Below, in pieces: positions 9,950 to 18,531 of a stretch of 44,505 bases of DNA. The position numbers and the translations under genes were made by a program. The stretch's first letter is position 1, and every line of letters begins with the position of its first letter. Source of the stretch: a bacterium (GTDB lineage: Bacteria > Bacteroidota > Bacteroidia > NS11-12g > UBA955); assembly GCA_029945665.1 (NCBI GenBank), contig JAQSCZ010000021.1, forward strand, positions 1 to 44,505, given 5' to 3'. The notes under the pieces are model-generated. The model saw only the letters and a program-made list of their open reading frames with translations. It ran no database searches and was not told the origin of the DNA.

Positions 9950-10209
9950 ATTTCCTCACCTATCACTTTAAAAATGCGTCTTTCAAAACTATTTTATTTA
10001 AATTATTAGCCACTTAACCAGATCTATTCTAGCGCATATGTTAAGTTGATGGTACAATCTTGCTAACGCTGCATTTCAATATAAGTATGCTATAGCGACA
10101 TATACCGGTAAAATTTGGAGACTGTTGTATGTTTATAATTGGTATTAAAAACCCATTTACTTTGTCAGGTTAAAGCAATAATTTTTTCTTACTCTTGTAG
10201 TAATTTATT
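9950..10209. other. Intergenic region with no recognised gene
   Basis: About 260 bases between the groL terminator and the next ATG. I see no ORF of note, no tRNA and no strong palindrome. Imperfect promoter-like strings lie near 10158-10164 (TTTAC-TTTG) and 10190-10197 (TACTCTTG, one mismatch to TAnnTTTG); either could drive the following gene, but neither has a good -33 partner. Confidence 0.4.
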
Positions 10210-11922
10210 ATGTTATCACTTTTCTTGTCAAGTTTTATATCACTTATTTTATTTACTATTTATGGTACTTTTATTTCAAAAGTGGCATTTTTTAGAAGCA
10301 ATATTTTTATAAATGTATTGATAGGTATTGTTGCAATAAATACATTAACAAGCTTTCTGTCTTTATTTTTCCCAATAAACAACTACGTTCTATTTGCATT
10401 TATTTTATCAAGTATAATTTTATTCTTTTTTATTAAAAAGGAGCTTAAAAGTATTTACCAATTAATAAAAAGTAAAAAATCAATTATCATCTACTCGCTT
10501 CCTTTTATTTTGGTCACTTTTATTATCTCCATTAATTCTCCGCAAAATTATGATACAGGTTTATACCACATACAAACTATCAAATGGATTGAAGAATATG
10601 CCGTTGTACCGGGCCTTGCCAATCTCCATGGCCGATTTGGTTTTAATCCTAATATTTTTACATTATTCGCCCTTACATCACTTTTTGATATATTTGGACA
10701 ACTGATATTTTCAATCAACTTTACACTTTTAATATTATTTATACTTTATTTTATCAATCAACTTTATTTTCACTTCAAGCAGTCAGGAATCAACCATCTA
10801 TTTATTTTAAATTTGATAGTATTCCTAACAATATTAAGCTTACAATATTATGTTTCATCACCATCACCAGATTTTATATCGATAGTTTTTCCATTATTTA
10901 TATTTACAAATCTTATAAATCAAGGAGTTAAAAATGACACTATAAGTGACATTCCTACGCTTATTCTATGCCTCTACTCAATCACTGTAAAATTGGCTAC
11001 CTTACCTGTTTTAATTCTTGTGATATTTATTTTGGTAAAACATAGGAAAGAAACTAAAACGATAAAATTTATTCTAGCGCTATTCTGTTTAATTATCTTT
11101 CCATGGCTATTTAGAAATATCATTTTAAGTGGTTGGCTTATTTATCCATTTTATTCAATTGATTTATTTAACTTTGATTGGAAAGTCCCACTTTCAAAGA
11201 TAATTCATGAAAATGAATCAATTATTGGCTGGGCGAGAAATCCAGGCAAGAAATATATAGAAGCATCCCATATGAATCTATTTTATTGGTTTCCTGAATG
11301 GTGGTATCAATTGAAGACAATTTATAAGTTACTATTTTTATCTTCAATAGCTTTTACACTACTCTCTATTATTGGTCAATATATGAAAAAAATAAAATTG
11401 GATTTTAATTCATTCGCCATAATCATAACATCCTTTTTTGGTATTTTATTTTGGCTAATGTTAGCGCCTGATTTGCGCTTTGGAAAGGCTTTTCTAATAT
11501 TCGCTACTTTATCGCCACTATTATTTTTAAAGTTTAATTTCAAACCATACGCGGCTAAATTTTTTAATCCATTCTTAACTCTAATTTCCATTGCATTCCT
11601 ATTCTTTGTGTTTTGTGCCAACAGAAATACAGACCTAAATTTTTTAAGAACTGTCAGCAAAAATCCAAGTCAATTAATTTTACCTAAAATTATTGAAAGC
11701 CCTGTAACCCTAAATTTTAAAACTATCAATATCAGTGGTATAAATTGCTATATGCCATTGGAAGGCGATAGGTGCTATAACTATTGCATACCTTGTACTC
11801 CATACTTTGACACTGCACTTATTTTAAGAGGAACAAACTTGAAATCTGGATTTAAACATAAGAGCAATGGCCAAAAAGATTATTCCCATTTAAAACAACT
11901 TCTCAAACCCTTCTGGTTTTAA
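10210..11922 (+). CDS. Large polytopic membrane protein, GT-C-like
   Basis: The 570-aa product has roughly twelve or more hydrophobic helices and a soluble C-terminal tail. After the fourth helix or so it carries YDTGLYHIQTIKWIEEY followed by GLANLHGRFGFNPNIF, an acidic-residue-plus-His loop that resembles the first extracytoplasmic loop of GT-C lipid-linked sugar transferases and a family of large bacterial membrane proteins (LIC_10190-like; recalled, not searched). The tail (506-570) has four cysteines (513, 522, 526, 529) in CYNYCIPC. Lys and Asn are abundant and the codons are very AT-rich. It ends inside the 3' end of the convergent glycosyltransferase gene (33-base overlap), suggesting a role in cell-surface glycan assembly. 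The function is not known. Confidence 0.75.
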   Translation: MLSLFLSSFISLILFTIYGTFISKVAFFRSNIFINVLIGIVAINTLTSFLSLFFPINNYVLFAFILSSIILFFFIKKELKSIYQLIKSKKSIIIYSLPFILVTFIISINSPQNYDTGLYHIQTIKWIEEYAVVPGLANLHGRFGFNPNIFTLFALTSLFDIFGQLIFSINFTLLILFILYFINQLYFHFKQSGINHLFILNLIVFLTILSLQYYVSSPSPDFISIVFPLFIFTNLINQGVKNDTISDIPTLILCLYSITVKLATLPVLILVIFILVKHRKETKTIKFILALFCLIIFPWLFRNIILSGWLIYPFYSIDLFNFDWKVPLSKIIHENESIIGWARNPGKKYIEASHMNLFYWFPEWWYQLKTIYKLLFLSSIAFTLLSIIGQYMKKIKLDFNSFAIIITSFFGILFWLMLAPDLRFGKAFLIFATLSPLLFLKFNFKPYAAKFFNPFLTLISIAFLFFVFCANRNTDLNFLRTVSKNPSQLILPKIIESPVTLNFKTINISGINCYMPLEGDRCYNYCIPCTPYFDTALILRGTNLKSGFKHKSNGQKDYSHLKQLLKPFWF

Positions 11923-12636
11923 ACTCGCATGTGGCCAATGTACCATGTCTTTTTCATTGGTTCTAATACAAGCTATGCCTTGTTTGTAAAAAGCAAAAAA
12001 GAGGAGCCAATCTTCCTTACCCCATTCGGTTATACTTTCATCGTAGCCACCTGCTTTTATAAAATTAGTTTTAGTGCTTGCAAACAAGCCAGTGCCCTCC
12101 GTAAAAAAACGTCCAGTGCTTTTATCATTACTCAACCACCAGACTTGCGGAAACCAACATGTGCGTTTGGTGACATAACGGTTTATTTTTTGTACAATGT
12201 CTTTGGGCAAACTGATGTCCGCGTCGCAAGCCATAATTAATTCTGTTGATGCTTGCAAGATGGCGGCATTAAAGGTTTTGCTTCTTGTAAATTGCTGCTC
12301 CTGAATTTGATAAATAAGGGCACCTTTCCAAACTTGCTTAATGGCTGCTTCTAAATTCTCAATATCATTACTGCCAGCATCGTATACCGATAAATGAATG
12401 AGGTTGCCATTCTCGCAAGCATTTAAGGAAGGTAATACATGGTTTAATAAATGCTCGCTGCGGTTTTTTATGCCTATACAAATGCTAATGGGTTGCAGTT
12501 CGCCCGACTTAAATTGACACGTTAAATAACCTCTAAAATCCGTCAACAAAGTTGACCATCCTACCCATTGTCTTTGCGGTGATTTGAATGTCCACCACAA
12601 CCATTGTTTAATCGCTATTGGAAGCCACCGTTTCAT
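11890..12636 (-). CDS. Glycosyltransferase family 2
   Basis: This 248-aa GT-A-fold glycosyltransferase moves a sugar from a nucleotide-sugar donor to an unknown acceptor. The fold begins at about residue 50 (PISICIGIKNRSEHL), with a metal-binding DAD-type motif in MACDADISLPKD and a C-terminal acceptor region, AGGYDESITEWGKEDWLLF, typical of GT2/GT7-C enzymes (chondroitin polymerase-like). There is no membrane helix, so it is cytoplasmic or peripheral. Its ATG overlaps the exonuclease III stop by 4 bases (ATGA), implying translational coupling. Its 3' end overlaps the convergent membrane-protein gene by 33 bases, so the two transcripts are antisense there. The acceptor and donor are unknown. 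Confidence 0.88.
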   Translation of the reverse strand: MKRWLPIAIKQWLWWTFKSPQRQWVGWSTLLTDFRGYLTCQFKSGELQPISICIGIKNRSEHLLNHVLPSLNACENGNLIHLSVYDAGSNDIENLEAAIKQVWKGALIYQIQEQQFTRSKTFNAAILQASTELIMACDADISLPKDIVQKINRYVTKRTCWFPQVWWLSNDKSTGRFFTEGTGLFASTKTNFIKAGGYDESITEWGKEDWLLFFAFYKQGIACIRTNEKDMVHWPHASLKPEGFEKLF

Positions 12637-13412
12637 TCAATAATAGCAAATGAACCGCAATGATCACTGTGTATCTCTTTGCTATAAATGCCAGAAGATT
12701 TAAGACCATCTTTCAAACTTTCCGAGACCGATATGTAATCGATGCGCCAGCCTTTGTTATTGGCGCGGGCATTGGCTCTGAAACTCCACCAAGTGTAATG
12801 GTGTGGTTCAGGATTCAAATGACGGAAGGTATCTACCATACCACTTTCGAACCAACGGTCCATCCAGGCACGCTCCTCGGGTAAGAACCCGCTACTGTCT
12901 TTATTGCTTTTTGGGTCGTGTATATCAATTGGTTTGTGACAGATATTATAATCGCCACACACAATTAATTTTTGACTCTTACCACCTTTGGACATTTCTT
13001 TAGAATATGATTGGATATAGTCCATAAAATGATCCAAGAATTGGTATTTAATATCCTGACGAATATCGCCAGTAGTGCCCGAAGGGAAATAACAACTTAA
13101 TACACTGGTATCGCCAAAATCTGCTTGAATAACGCGGCCTTCAAAGTCGAACAATTCATGACCACATCCTTTGGTAACTAAATCGGGCTTTTGTTTCGAG
13201 AGAATGGCCACCCCACTGTATCCTTTTTTTTGGGCAGAATACCAATAGCAGTGATAACCTAAATCCATAAAAGCTTTTTCATCTATGTCTTCATAATTGG
13301 CTTTTATTTCTTGCAAACAAATCACATCAGGATTTTCTTTTTTAACAAAATCTATAAAGCCTTTACTCATCGCAGAGCGTATACCGTTTACATTATACGT
13401 AATAACTTTCAT
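12633..13412 (-). CDS. xth: Exodeoxyribonuclease III (AP endonuclease)
   Basis: Exonuclease III nicks DNA 5' of abasic sites and removes 3' blocking groups in base excision repair. The 259-aa product shows all family motifs: YNVNGIRSA (5-13), CLQEIKA (metal-binding Glu), CGDYNICHKPIDIH (catalytic Asp and Asn), and the C-terminal SDHCGSF with the catalytic His. Its length is normal. The gene lies 36 bases downstream of uvrB on the same strand, so base and nucleotide excision repair genes are probably co-expressed here, and it overlaps the following glycosyltransferase by 4 bases. Confidence 0.96.
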   Translation of the reverse strand: MKVITYNVNGIRSAMSKGFIDFVKKENPDVICLQEIKANYEDIDEKAFMDLGYHCYWYSAQKKGYSGVAILSKQKPDLVTKGCGHELFDFEGRVIQADFGDTSVLSCYFPSGTTGDIRQDIKYQFLDHFMDYIQSYSKEMSKGGKSQKLIVCGDYNICHKPIDIHDPKSNKDSSGFLPEERAWMDRWFESGMVDTFRHLNPEPHHYTWWSFRANARANNKGWRIDYISVSESLKDGLKSSGIYSKEIHSDHCGSFAIIE

Positions 13413-13448
13413 TCTAAATAATATTTATAAATTTACAAATATGATGAA

Positions 13449-15479
13449 TTAATCTGCAGTTTGCATTTTCTTTTTCAAATCATCAATCTGATCTCTTAAT
13501 CGTGCTGCTTCTAAAAACTCCATTTCCTTGGCGGCTCTGTGCATGGCCTTTTCAGTTTCCTTAATGGCTTTTTCCAAATCCTTTTTGGTCATATAGGCAA
13601 ATACAGGATCGGCGGCTAAATTCATGCTTTCAGGTTCAGAATAAAAACGCGGCTCGTCAATAAAACGGGCATCAGCCACACTGGTTTGTTTCATAATCTC
13701 GTCTTTTGATTTACTTACTGTAGTAGGTGTAATGCCATGCTCGGTATTATAAGCAATTTGTTTCTCTCTCCTTCTATCGGTTTCCTCTATGGTTTTACGC
13801 ATGCTTTCTGTCATCTTATCGGCGTACATAATCACCTTTCCTCTTTCGTTACGGGCCGCTCTTCCAATGGTTTGCACCATACTCGTAACACTTCGCAAAA
13901 AACCTTCTTTATCGGCGTCTAAAATACATACCAAACTAACTTCAGGTAAATCCAATCCTTCTCTTAATAAGTTAATACCAATTAATACATCAATGTTCCC
14001 CAATCGCAAATCACGCAGAATTTCTACCCTGTCTAAAGTTTTAACTTCACTGTGAATATACTGGCAGCGAATGCCCAATCTGGACATGTATTTCGCTAAT
14101 TCTTCACTCATGCGTTTAGTTAAGGTTGTTACCAAAACTCGATCCCCCATTTTAACACGTTCTTCAACCTCGTCTAATAAGTCATCGACTTGATTCACAC
14201 AAGGCCTCACTTCTATCACAGGGTCTAATAGGCCAGTTGGTCTAATTACTTGCTCTACCACAACCCCTTCAGATTGACGTATTTCGTAATCTGCCGGAGT
14301 GGCCGTTACATATATAACTTGATCTATAATCGATTCAAATTCTTCGAATTTAAGCGGGCGATTATCCATGGCTGCTGGCAATCTGAATCCATAATCCACT
14401 AGGTTTATTTTCCTCGCTCGGTCACCACCATACATTGCTCTTACCTGCGGCATACTTACATGACTCTCATCGACTACAGTTAAGAAATCTTTAGGGAAAT
14501 AATCCAATAAGCAAAAAGGTCGATCACCTGGATTGCGCCTGTCCATATAGCGGCTATAATTTTCAATACCACTACAATAACCCAATTCCCTCATCATTTC
14601 TAAATCAAAATTAACGCGTTCTTCAAGTCGCTTGGCCTCTAATGGTTTTCCATGGTCGGTGAAGAATTTAATTTGCTCTACTAAATCATCTTGAATCTCA
14701 TGTATGGCACTGTTTAACCGTTCTCTTGGAGAAACATAAATATTGGCCGGATAAATAGCAATATCATCCAAGGACTCTATTAAATGACCTGTTGCGGGTT
14801 CGAAAGATTGAATTTCATCAATCTCATTTCCAAAAAAAGAAATACGGTATCCAAAATCGTTATAGGCCAAATACACATCAACTACATCACCTTTCACACG
14901 AAAATTACCGCGTTTAAAGTCAGCTGTGGTTCGGCTATACAAGCTATTAACCAAGGCATGTAAAAGGGCATTTCGGGCAATTTTTTGTCCTTTACTAACT
15001 CTTATAATGCTATCTTCATAATCACCAGGGTTACCAGCACCATAGATACAACTTACCGAAGCGACAACAATAACATCTCTTCTACCACTTAATAAACTTG
15101 TAATGGTTTTAAGACGCATTTTTTCAATCTCTTCATTGATATTTAAATCCTTTTCAATGTAGGTATTGGTCGTAGGTAAAAAAGCCTCGGGCTGATAATA
15201 ATCGTAATAACTAACAAAATATTCGACTGCATTGTTGGGAAAAAACTGGCAGAATTCGCTGTATAATTGGGCCACTAAAGTTTTGTTGTGACTTAATACT
15301 AAAGTTGGTTTCTGTACTTGCTCTATAACATTGGCAATGGTAAAGGTTTTACCACTCCCTGTTACCCCTAAAAGTGTTTGTGCATGAGTTCCTTCGTTAA
15401 GACCCTGCACCAGTTGTTTTATCGCGGTTGGTTGATCGCCTTTTGGTTCAAAAGACGATGTTAATTCAAATTTTGGCAC
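13449..15479 (-). CDS. uvrB: Excinuclease ABC subunit B
   Basis: UvrB verifies DNA damage and recruits UvrC in nucleotide excision repair. The protein has Walker A GVTGSGKT (38-45), the beta-hairpin region SYYDYYQPEAFLPTTNTY that grips one DNA strand, a DESH box (VVDESHVSMPQ), helicase motif VI TIGRAARNERG and a C-terminal UVR motif (RLRDQIDDLKKKM) that binds UvrC. No ATG begins the frame. I chose GTG at 15479, giving PKFELTSSFEPKGDQP, which matches the usual UvrB N-terminus; a TTG at 15497 would add six residues. The length of 676 aa is normal. xth follows 36 bases later. Confidence 0.97.
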   Translation of the reverse strand: MPKFELTSSFEPKGDQPTAIKQLVQGLNEGTHAQTLLGVTGSGKTFTIANVIEQVQKPTLVLSHNKTLVAQLYSEFCQFFPNNAVEYFVSYYDYYQPEAFLPTTNTYIEKDLNINEEIEKMRLKTITSLLSGRRDVIVVASVSCIYGAGNPGDYEDSIIRVSKGQKIARNALLHALVNSLYSRTTADFKRGNFRVKGDVVDVYLAYNDFGYRISFFGNEIDEIQSFEPATGHLIESLDDIAIYPANIYVSPRERLNSAIHEIQDDLVEQIKFFTDHGKPLEAKRLEERVNFDLEMMRELGYCSGIENYSRYMDRRNPGDRPFCLLDYFPKDFLTVVDESHVSMPQVRAMYGGDRARKINLVDYGFRLPAAMDNRPLKFEEFESIIDQVIYVTATPADYEIRQSEGVVVEQVIRPTGLLDPVIEVRPCVNQVDDLLDEVEERVKMGDRVLVTTLTKRMSEELAKYMSRLGIRCQYIHSEVKTLDRVEILRDLRLGNIDVLIGINLLREGLDLPEVSLVCILDADKEGFLRSVTSMVQTIGRAARNERGKVIMYADKMTESMRKTIEETDRRREKQIAYNTEHGITPTTVSKSKDEIMKQTSVADARFIDEPRFYSEPESMNLAADPVFAYMTKKDLEKAIKETEKAMHRAAKEMEFLEAARLRDQIDDLKKKMQTAD

Positions 15480-15557
15480 GGAAAGGCGAAGGTACAAAAA
15501 ATAGCGAAATATAGCTACGAAAGTCTGTCAGAAAAATACTTTTATTCGGTTGCGTTA

Positions 15558-16778
15558 CTATTGTTTCACAATTTTATAAACCGAGCCATTCAGCTCATAA
15601 GGACCGGTAGATTTTTGGCACAAAATATAAATTTCACCTGCCTCATCTTCTGCAAAACTATTCACATTTTGCTTAAATACTTGGCCAGTTTCGTCCATTA
15701 TTTCTATACCCTTCATTACCCAAGCTTTGTCTTGCTGCTGAAGGTTATAAAGTTGCCCGGTCCAATCGGCAAATACATATTTTCCTTTCAATTCATCGAT
15801 GGCTGTGCCATTATATACATAGCCACCTGTAACACATATCCCTTCCTTGTGGCTATACTCTGCAATGGGCAACACCAAATCTTTGGTATTACAATCTTTA
15901 GCAGGATTAAAACAATGTGTAGCCTCCATAATTCGCCAACCATAATTTTTACCCTTTTCAATAATATCAATTTCTTCCCATTCATTTTGACCAACATCTG
16001 CACAAAATAATCGGCCAGTTTTTCTATCAAAAGAAAAGCGCCAAGGATTGCGCAAGCCATAGGCCCATATCTCTGGCAAAGCATTCGCATTATTTACAAA
16101 TGGATTATCTTTAGGTACATTATAAGCCGAATCTGAATTCACATCTATTCTCAATATTTTGCCCAATAATGTTTTTAAATTCTGTCCATTGCCAATGCCT
16201 CCATGCTCGTCGTTTGCCCCTCCACCATCACCCGAGGCTATGTATAAATAACCATCAGGACCAAAGGCCAATTGCCCGCCATTGTGGTTCCCTTCCGGCT
16301 GCTGTATTTCTAGTAATATACGTTCTGTATTTGGGTTGGCTATATCAGGATTTTCTGAAACAATAAACTCCGCTACGATACTTTGATGGTCCTTGCTTTT
16401 ATCATTCCCTTGGCCACTAAAATAAACATAAAACTTGCCATTTACTTTATAATTAGGATGAAAAGCCAGACCCAATAATCCCTTTTCAGAATAATTTTTA
16501 TTAATTTCAGCTAATTTGGTGTTGATATCTAAAAAAGGAACAGCCAATAATTTGCCATCTTTAATGATGCGTATTTTACCAGACTGCTCGCAAATAAAAA
16601 GTCGTCCGCTGCTATCCTTTGGCGCATCTGCAGAAACAGGACCAACCAAACCATTGGCAATTAAGGCCAATTGAATTTCGCCTTTTTCCTTAGGTATTTT
16701 GGGCGCATTGTTGCAGGCAGAAATTAAAATACAAAGCAGCATAATACCCATTGGCTTTGGTGAATATAGTGTCTTCAT
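15558..16778 (-). CDS. Lipoprotein PQQ-dependent sugar dehydrogenase (soluble-GDH-like)
   Basis: This 406-aa protein starts with a type II signal peptide and lipobox (LCILISAC, Cys22), so it should be anchored to a membrane outside the cytoplasm. The mature part is a six-bladed beta-propeller of the glucose/sorbosone dehydrogenase family: GRLFICEQSGKIRII, EKGLLGLAFHPNY, GNHNGGQLAFGPDGYLYIASGDGGG, and GLRNPWRFSFDRKTG with DVGQNEWEEIDI. In soluble glucose dehydrogenase these loops carry the catalytic His, calcium ligands and PQQ contacts. Many Bacteroidota members of this family have unknown sugar substrates and may not bind PQQ. It lies 19 bases after the YbjQ-family gene on the same strand, so the two probably share a transcript. 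Confidence 0.9.
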   Translation of the reverse strand: MKTLYSPKPMGIMLLCILISACNNAPKIPKEKGEIQLALIANGLVGPVSADAPKDSSGRLFICEQSGKIRIIKDGKLLAVPFLDINTKLAEINKNYSEKGLLGLAFHPNYKVNGKFYVYFSGQGNDKSKDHQSIVAEFIVSENPDIANPNTERILLEIQQPEGNHNGGQLAFGPDGYLYIASGDGGGANDEHGGIGNGQNLKTLLGKILRIDVNSDSAYNVPKDNPFVNNANALPEIWAYGLRNPWRFSFDRKTGRLFCADVGQNEWEEIDIIEKGKNYGWRIMEATHCFNPAKDCNTKDLVLPIAEYSHKEGICVTGGYVYNGTAIDELKGKYVFADWTGQLYNLQQQDKAWVMKGIEIMDETGQVFKQNVNSFAEDEAGEIYILCQKSTGPYELNGSVYKIVKQ

Positions 16779-16797
16779 ATTCGGGTAAAATAAAAGT

Positions 16798-17133
16798 TTA
16801 ATTGATTTTTTCTACCACCACAGCGGTGCCATAAGCCAGCACTTCAGTAAGTCCATTCATTACTTCGTTGGCATCGTAACGCATATTGATAATTGCATTA
16901 GCGCCTAGTTCTCTGCCATGGGCCATCATCAACTGATACGCTTCCTCACGCGCTCTTTCGCACAACTCTGTATAGATAGTACTTCTCCCTCCAAAAATGG
17001 TCATAAAGCCACCGGCCATATTGCCCAAAATACTGCGAGAGCGCACGGTAATGCCGCGTACTAAACCCAATTGTTGTGTGACTTTGTAACCTTCTAACGA
17101 AGTGCTGGTAGTAATTAATGTTAAATTGCTCAT
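16798..17133 (-). CDS. ybjQ: YbjQ-family (UPF0145) protein
   Basis: This small soluble protein of 111 aa is in the YbjQ/DUF74 family, whose members form pentamers resembling a ring; their function is unknown, and a metal-binding role has been suggested. Conserved parts are the N-terminal TTSTSLEGYKV, the VRGITVRSRSILGN segment, a helix ARE(E)AYQLMMAHGRELGANAI and the strand NMRYDANEVMNGLTEVLAYGTAVV. The length is standard. It begins a probable two-gene transcript with the sugar dehydrogenase lipoprotein and has a good TAnnTTTG box 15 bases upstream of the ATG. Confidence 0.92.
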   Translation of the reverse strand: MSNLTLITTSTSLEGYKVTQQLGLVRGITVRSRSILGNMAGGFMTIFGGRSTIYTELCERAREEAYQLMMAHGRELGANAIINMRYDANEVMNGLTEVLAYGTAVVVEKIN

Positions 17134-17147
17134 ATTGATTTTTTATA

Positions 17148-17174
17148 CAAATTTAAACTATTTAGGCATACCAA
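17148..17174 (-). promoter_or_regulatory. Bacteroidota promoter of ybjQ
   Basis: On the minus strand, TAAATTTG (17148-17155) matches TAnnTTTG, and a TTG -33 box lies at 17172-17174 with a 16-base spacer, slightly short. The box ends 14 bases before the ybjQ ATG, so the leader would be short. Confidence 0.5.
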
Positions 17175-17228
17175 AAACTGCAAAACAAATGAGCTGAAGA
17201 ATAAAACCAAGAAGCCAAAAAAATAAAA

Positions 17229-17236
17229 TACTTTTG
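17229..17236 (+). promoter_or_regulatory. -7 promoter box of the GDSL lipase gene
   Basis: TACTTTTG matches TAnnTTTG exactly and lies 22 bases before the ATG at 17259. No TTG is seen at the -33 distance. Together with the ybjQ box it makes a divergent promoter pair. Confidence 0.45.
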
Positions 17237-17258
17237 TTTGCTATTTACTAATAATCCA

Positions 17259-17975
17259 ATGAAAGAAATCTTGTTTATTTTTTCAATTGTATTCAATCTA
17301 TTTGCCATATTGTTTATCTACTTTTTTATTTGCAAAAAGGGTGGAATGCGCTTTATAAAAAAGAAATTGCGCATACAGCAAGTACACGAAGACAATGGCT
17401 TTGGACCATACTACGACCAACGCAAAAGTTTGTTTAAATACCTTCCACAGCAATCAGATGATATTTTATTTATTGGTCATAGTTTGATAGATGGCTGCGA
17501 ATGGGCCGAGCTACTAGAGAATCCGCGAATAAAAAACAGAGGAATAAATGGAGAAATTGTCAAAGGTGTATTGATACGCGTCGAAGAAATTTTAATAACC
17601 CCACCTGCCAAAATTTTTTTAATGATTGGTACTAATGATATCGACCATGGTTATGAAGCACCTGAAATACTAAAGAATTATGAAAAAATAATAGTGTTTC
17701 TAAATCAAAGATGTCCTGATACAAAAATTTATTTAATCAGCATGTTACCTGTCTTTAAACACCTCAGACACCAAGTGAATACAATACCCGAAGACTTTAA
17801 TACTGGCTTACTTAAATTGACTAATAAATACAATTGCCATTATGTCGATTTATACAATCAACTGCAGGATGCTAATGGTCACTTAGTAGAAAATTACAGT
17901 AACGATGGCTGGCATTTAATGGGCGAAGGATATGTAAAAGTTAAAGGCATTCTATGGCCCTTGGTAAATGATTAA
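17259..17975 (+). CDS. SGNH/GDSL-family hydrolase, membrane-anchored
   Basis: This 238-aa esterase or lipase has an N-terminal hydrophobic segment (about residues 3-24) that serves as an uncleaved anchor or signal. The catalytic domain has block I FIGHSLIDG, where the usual GDSL reads GHSL but the serine nucleophile (S75) stays, a Gly in RGINGE (block II), GTNDI (block III, oxyanion Asn) and DGWHL (block V, catalytic Asp and His). It is closest in layout to platelet-activating-factor acetylhydrolase-like and sialate-esterase-like GDSL proteins. I start it at the ATG at 17259; the frame opens at a TTG seven codons earlier, inside the promoter region. Its stop overlaps the convergent lipoprotein gene by 4 bases. 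The substrate is unknown. Confidence 0.88.
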   Translation: MKEILFIFSIVFNLFAILFIYFFICKKGGMRFIKKKLRIQQVHEDNGFGPYYDQRKSLFKYLPQQSDDILFIGHSLIDGCEWAELLENPRIKNRGINGEIVKGVLIRVEEILITPPAKIFLMIGTNDIDHGYEAPEILKNYEKIIVFLNQRCPDTKIYLISMLPVFKHLRHQVNTIPEDFNTGLLKLTNKYNCHYVDLYNQLQDANGHLVENYSNDGWHLMGEGYVKVKGILWPLVND

Positions 17976-18529
17976 TGCATGCAGCCTTGAAAGAGGGAGG
18001 CCTTTGCAACAAATGTTGTTTTAAATTTTCCTTTTAATAAATGAGACAATTCATTGGCTTTTTTTTCATCCTCGAAAATACCTGCCACCAATGCCATTGT
18101 TTTTGCATTGGCCGACTTATAATACATATCGAGATATTCAAGACTCAAAAAATCTGAGGCACTTCTCCTTGGAAAATAATCTCCACGGTAGATTTCATCC
18201 TCATCTGTTTCAGATAATACAATCTCCTTCTTGCGCTGATTGTAATACCTATTCATGGTATCAATAGGCAATTTGAAAGTGGTGTTTATTTCAAACATTT
18301 GCTTTCTTAAGGCATAATAATGTTTTCCAGTATCTGCTATTACCACATAAAAAGTGGCCATCTCATCATCTACTTGTTCTATTATCGAACTATCATTTAA
18401 AACTAAATTAGAAAAAGAATCGCTCTTTACAGAATCTTTTAAAACCCCTTCATTAGCAAGGGTATTGCTGGCATTTCGATTACAACCTATTAATATTTGA
18501 AAACTTAGAATTACAAATAGTCTATTCAT
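17972..18529 (-). CDS. Putative lipoprotein of unknown function
   Basis: The 185-aa product starts with a lipoprotein signal (ILSFQILIGC, Cys16), followed by a Ser/Asn/Asp-rich linker. The region about 60-185 is mostly alpha/beta, with ATFYVVIADTGKHYYALRKQM and, near the end, MALVAGIFEDEKKANELSHLLKGKF, a strand-helix pattern slightly like a SPOR repeat, and it ends in CMH. I do not recognise a named family. It starts 2 bases downstream of the stop of the T9SS gene, so they are one transcript, and it overlaps the GDSL gene tail to tail by 4 bases. Its likely place is the periplasmic face of a membrane. Confidence 0.7.
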   Translation of the reverse strand: MNRLFVILSFQILIGCNRNASNTLANEGVLKDSVKSDSFSNLVLNDSSIIEQVDDEMATFYVVIADTGKHYYALRKQMFEINTTFKLPIDTMNRYYNQRKKEIVLSETDEDEIYRGDYFPRRSASDFLSLEYLDMYYKSANAKTMALVAGIFEDEKKANELSHLLKGKFKTTFVAKASLFQGCMH

Positions 18530-18531
18530 TA

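Noticed and set aside
10021-10130. Possible tRNA or small RNA between groL and the membrane protein
   Set aside because: No cloverleaf, T-loop motif or conserved palindrome could be found by eye.
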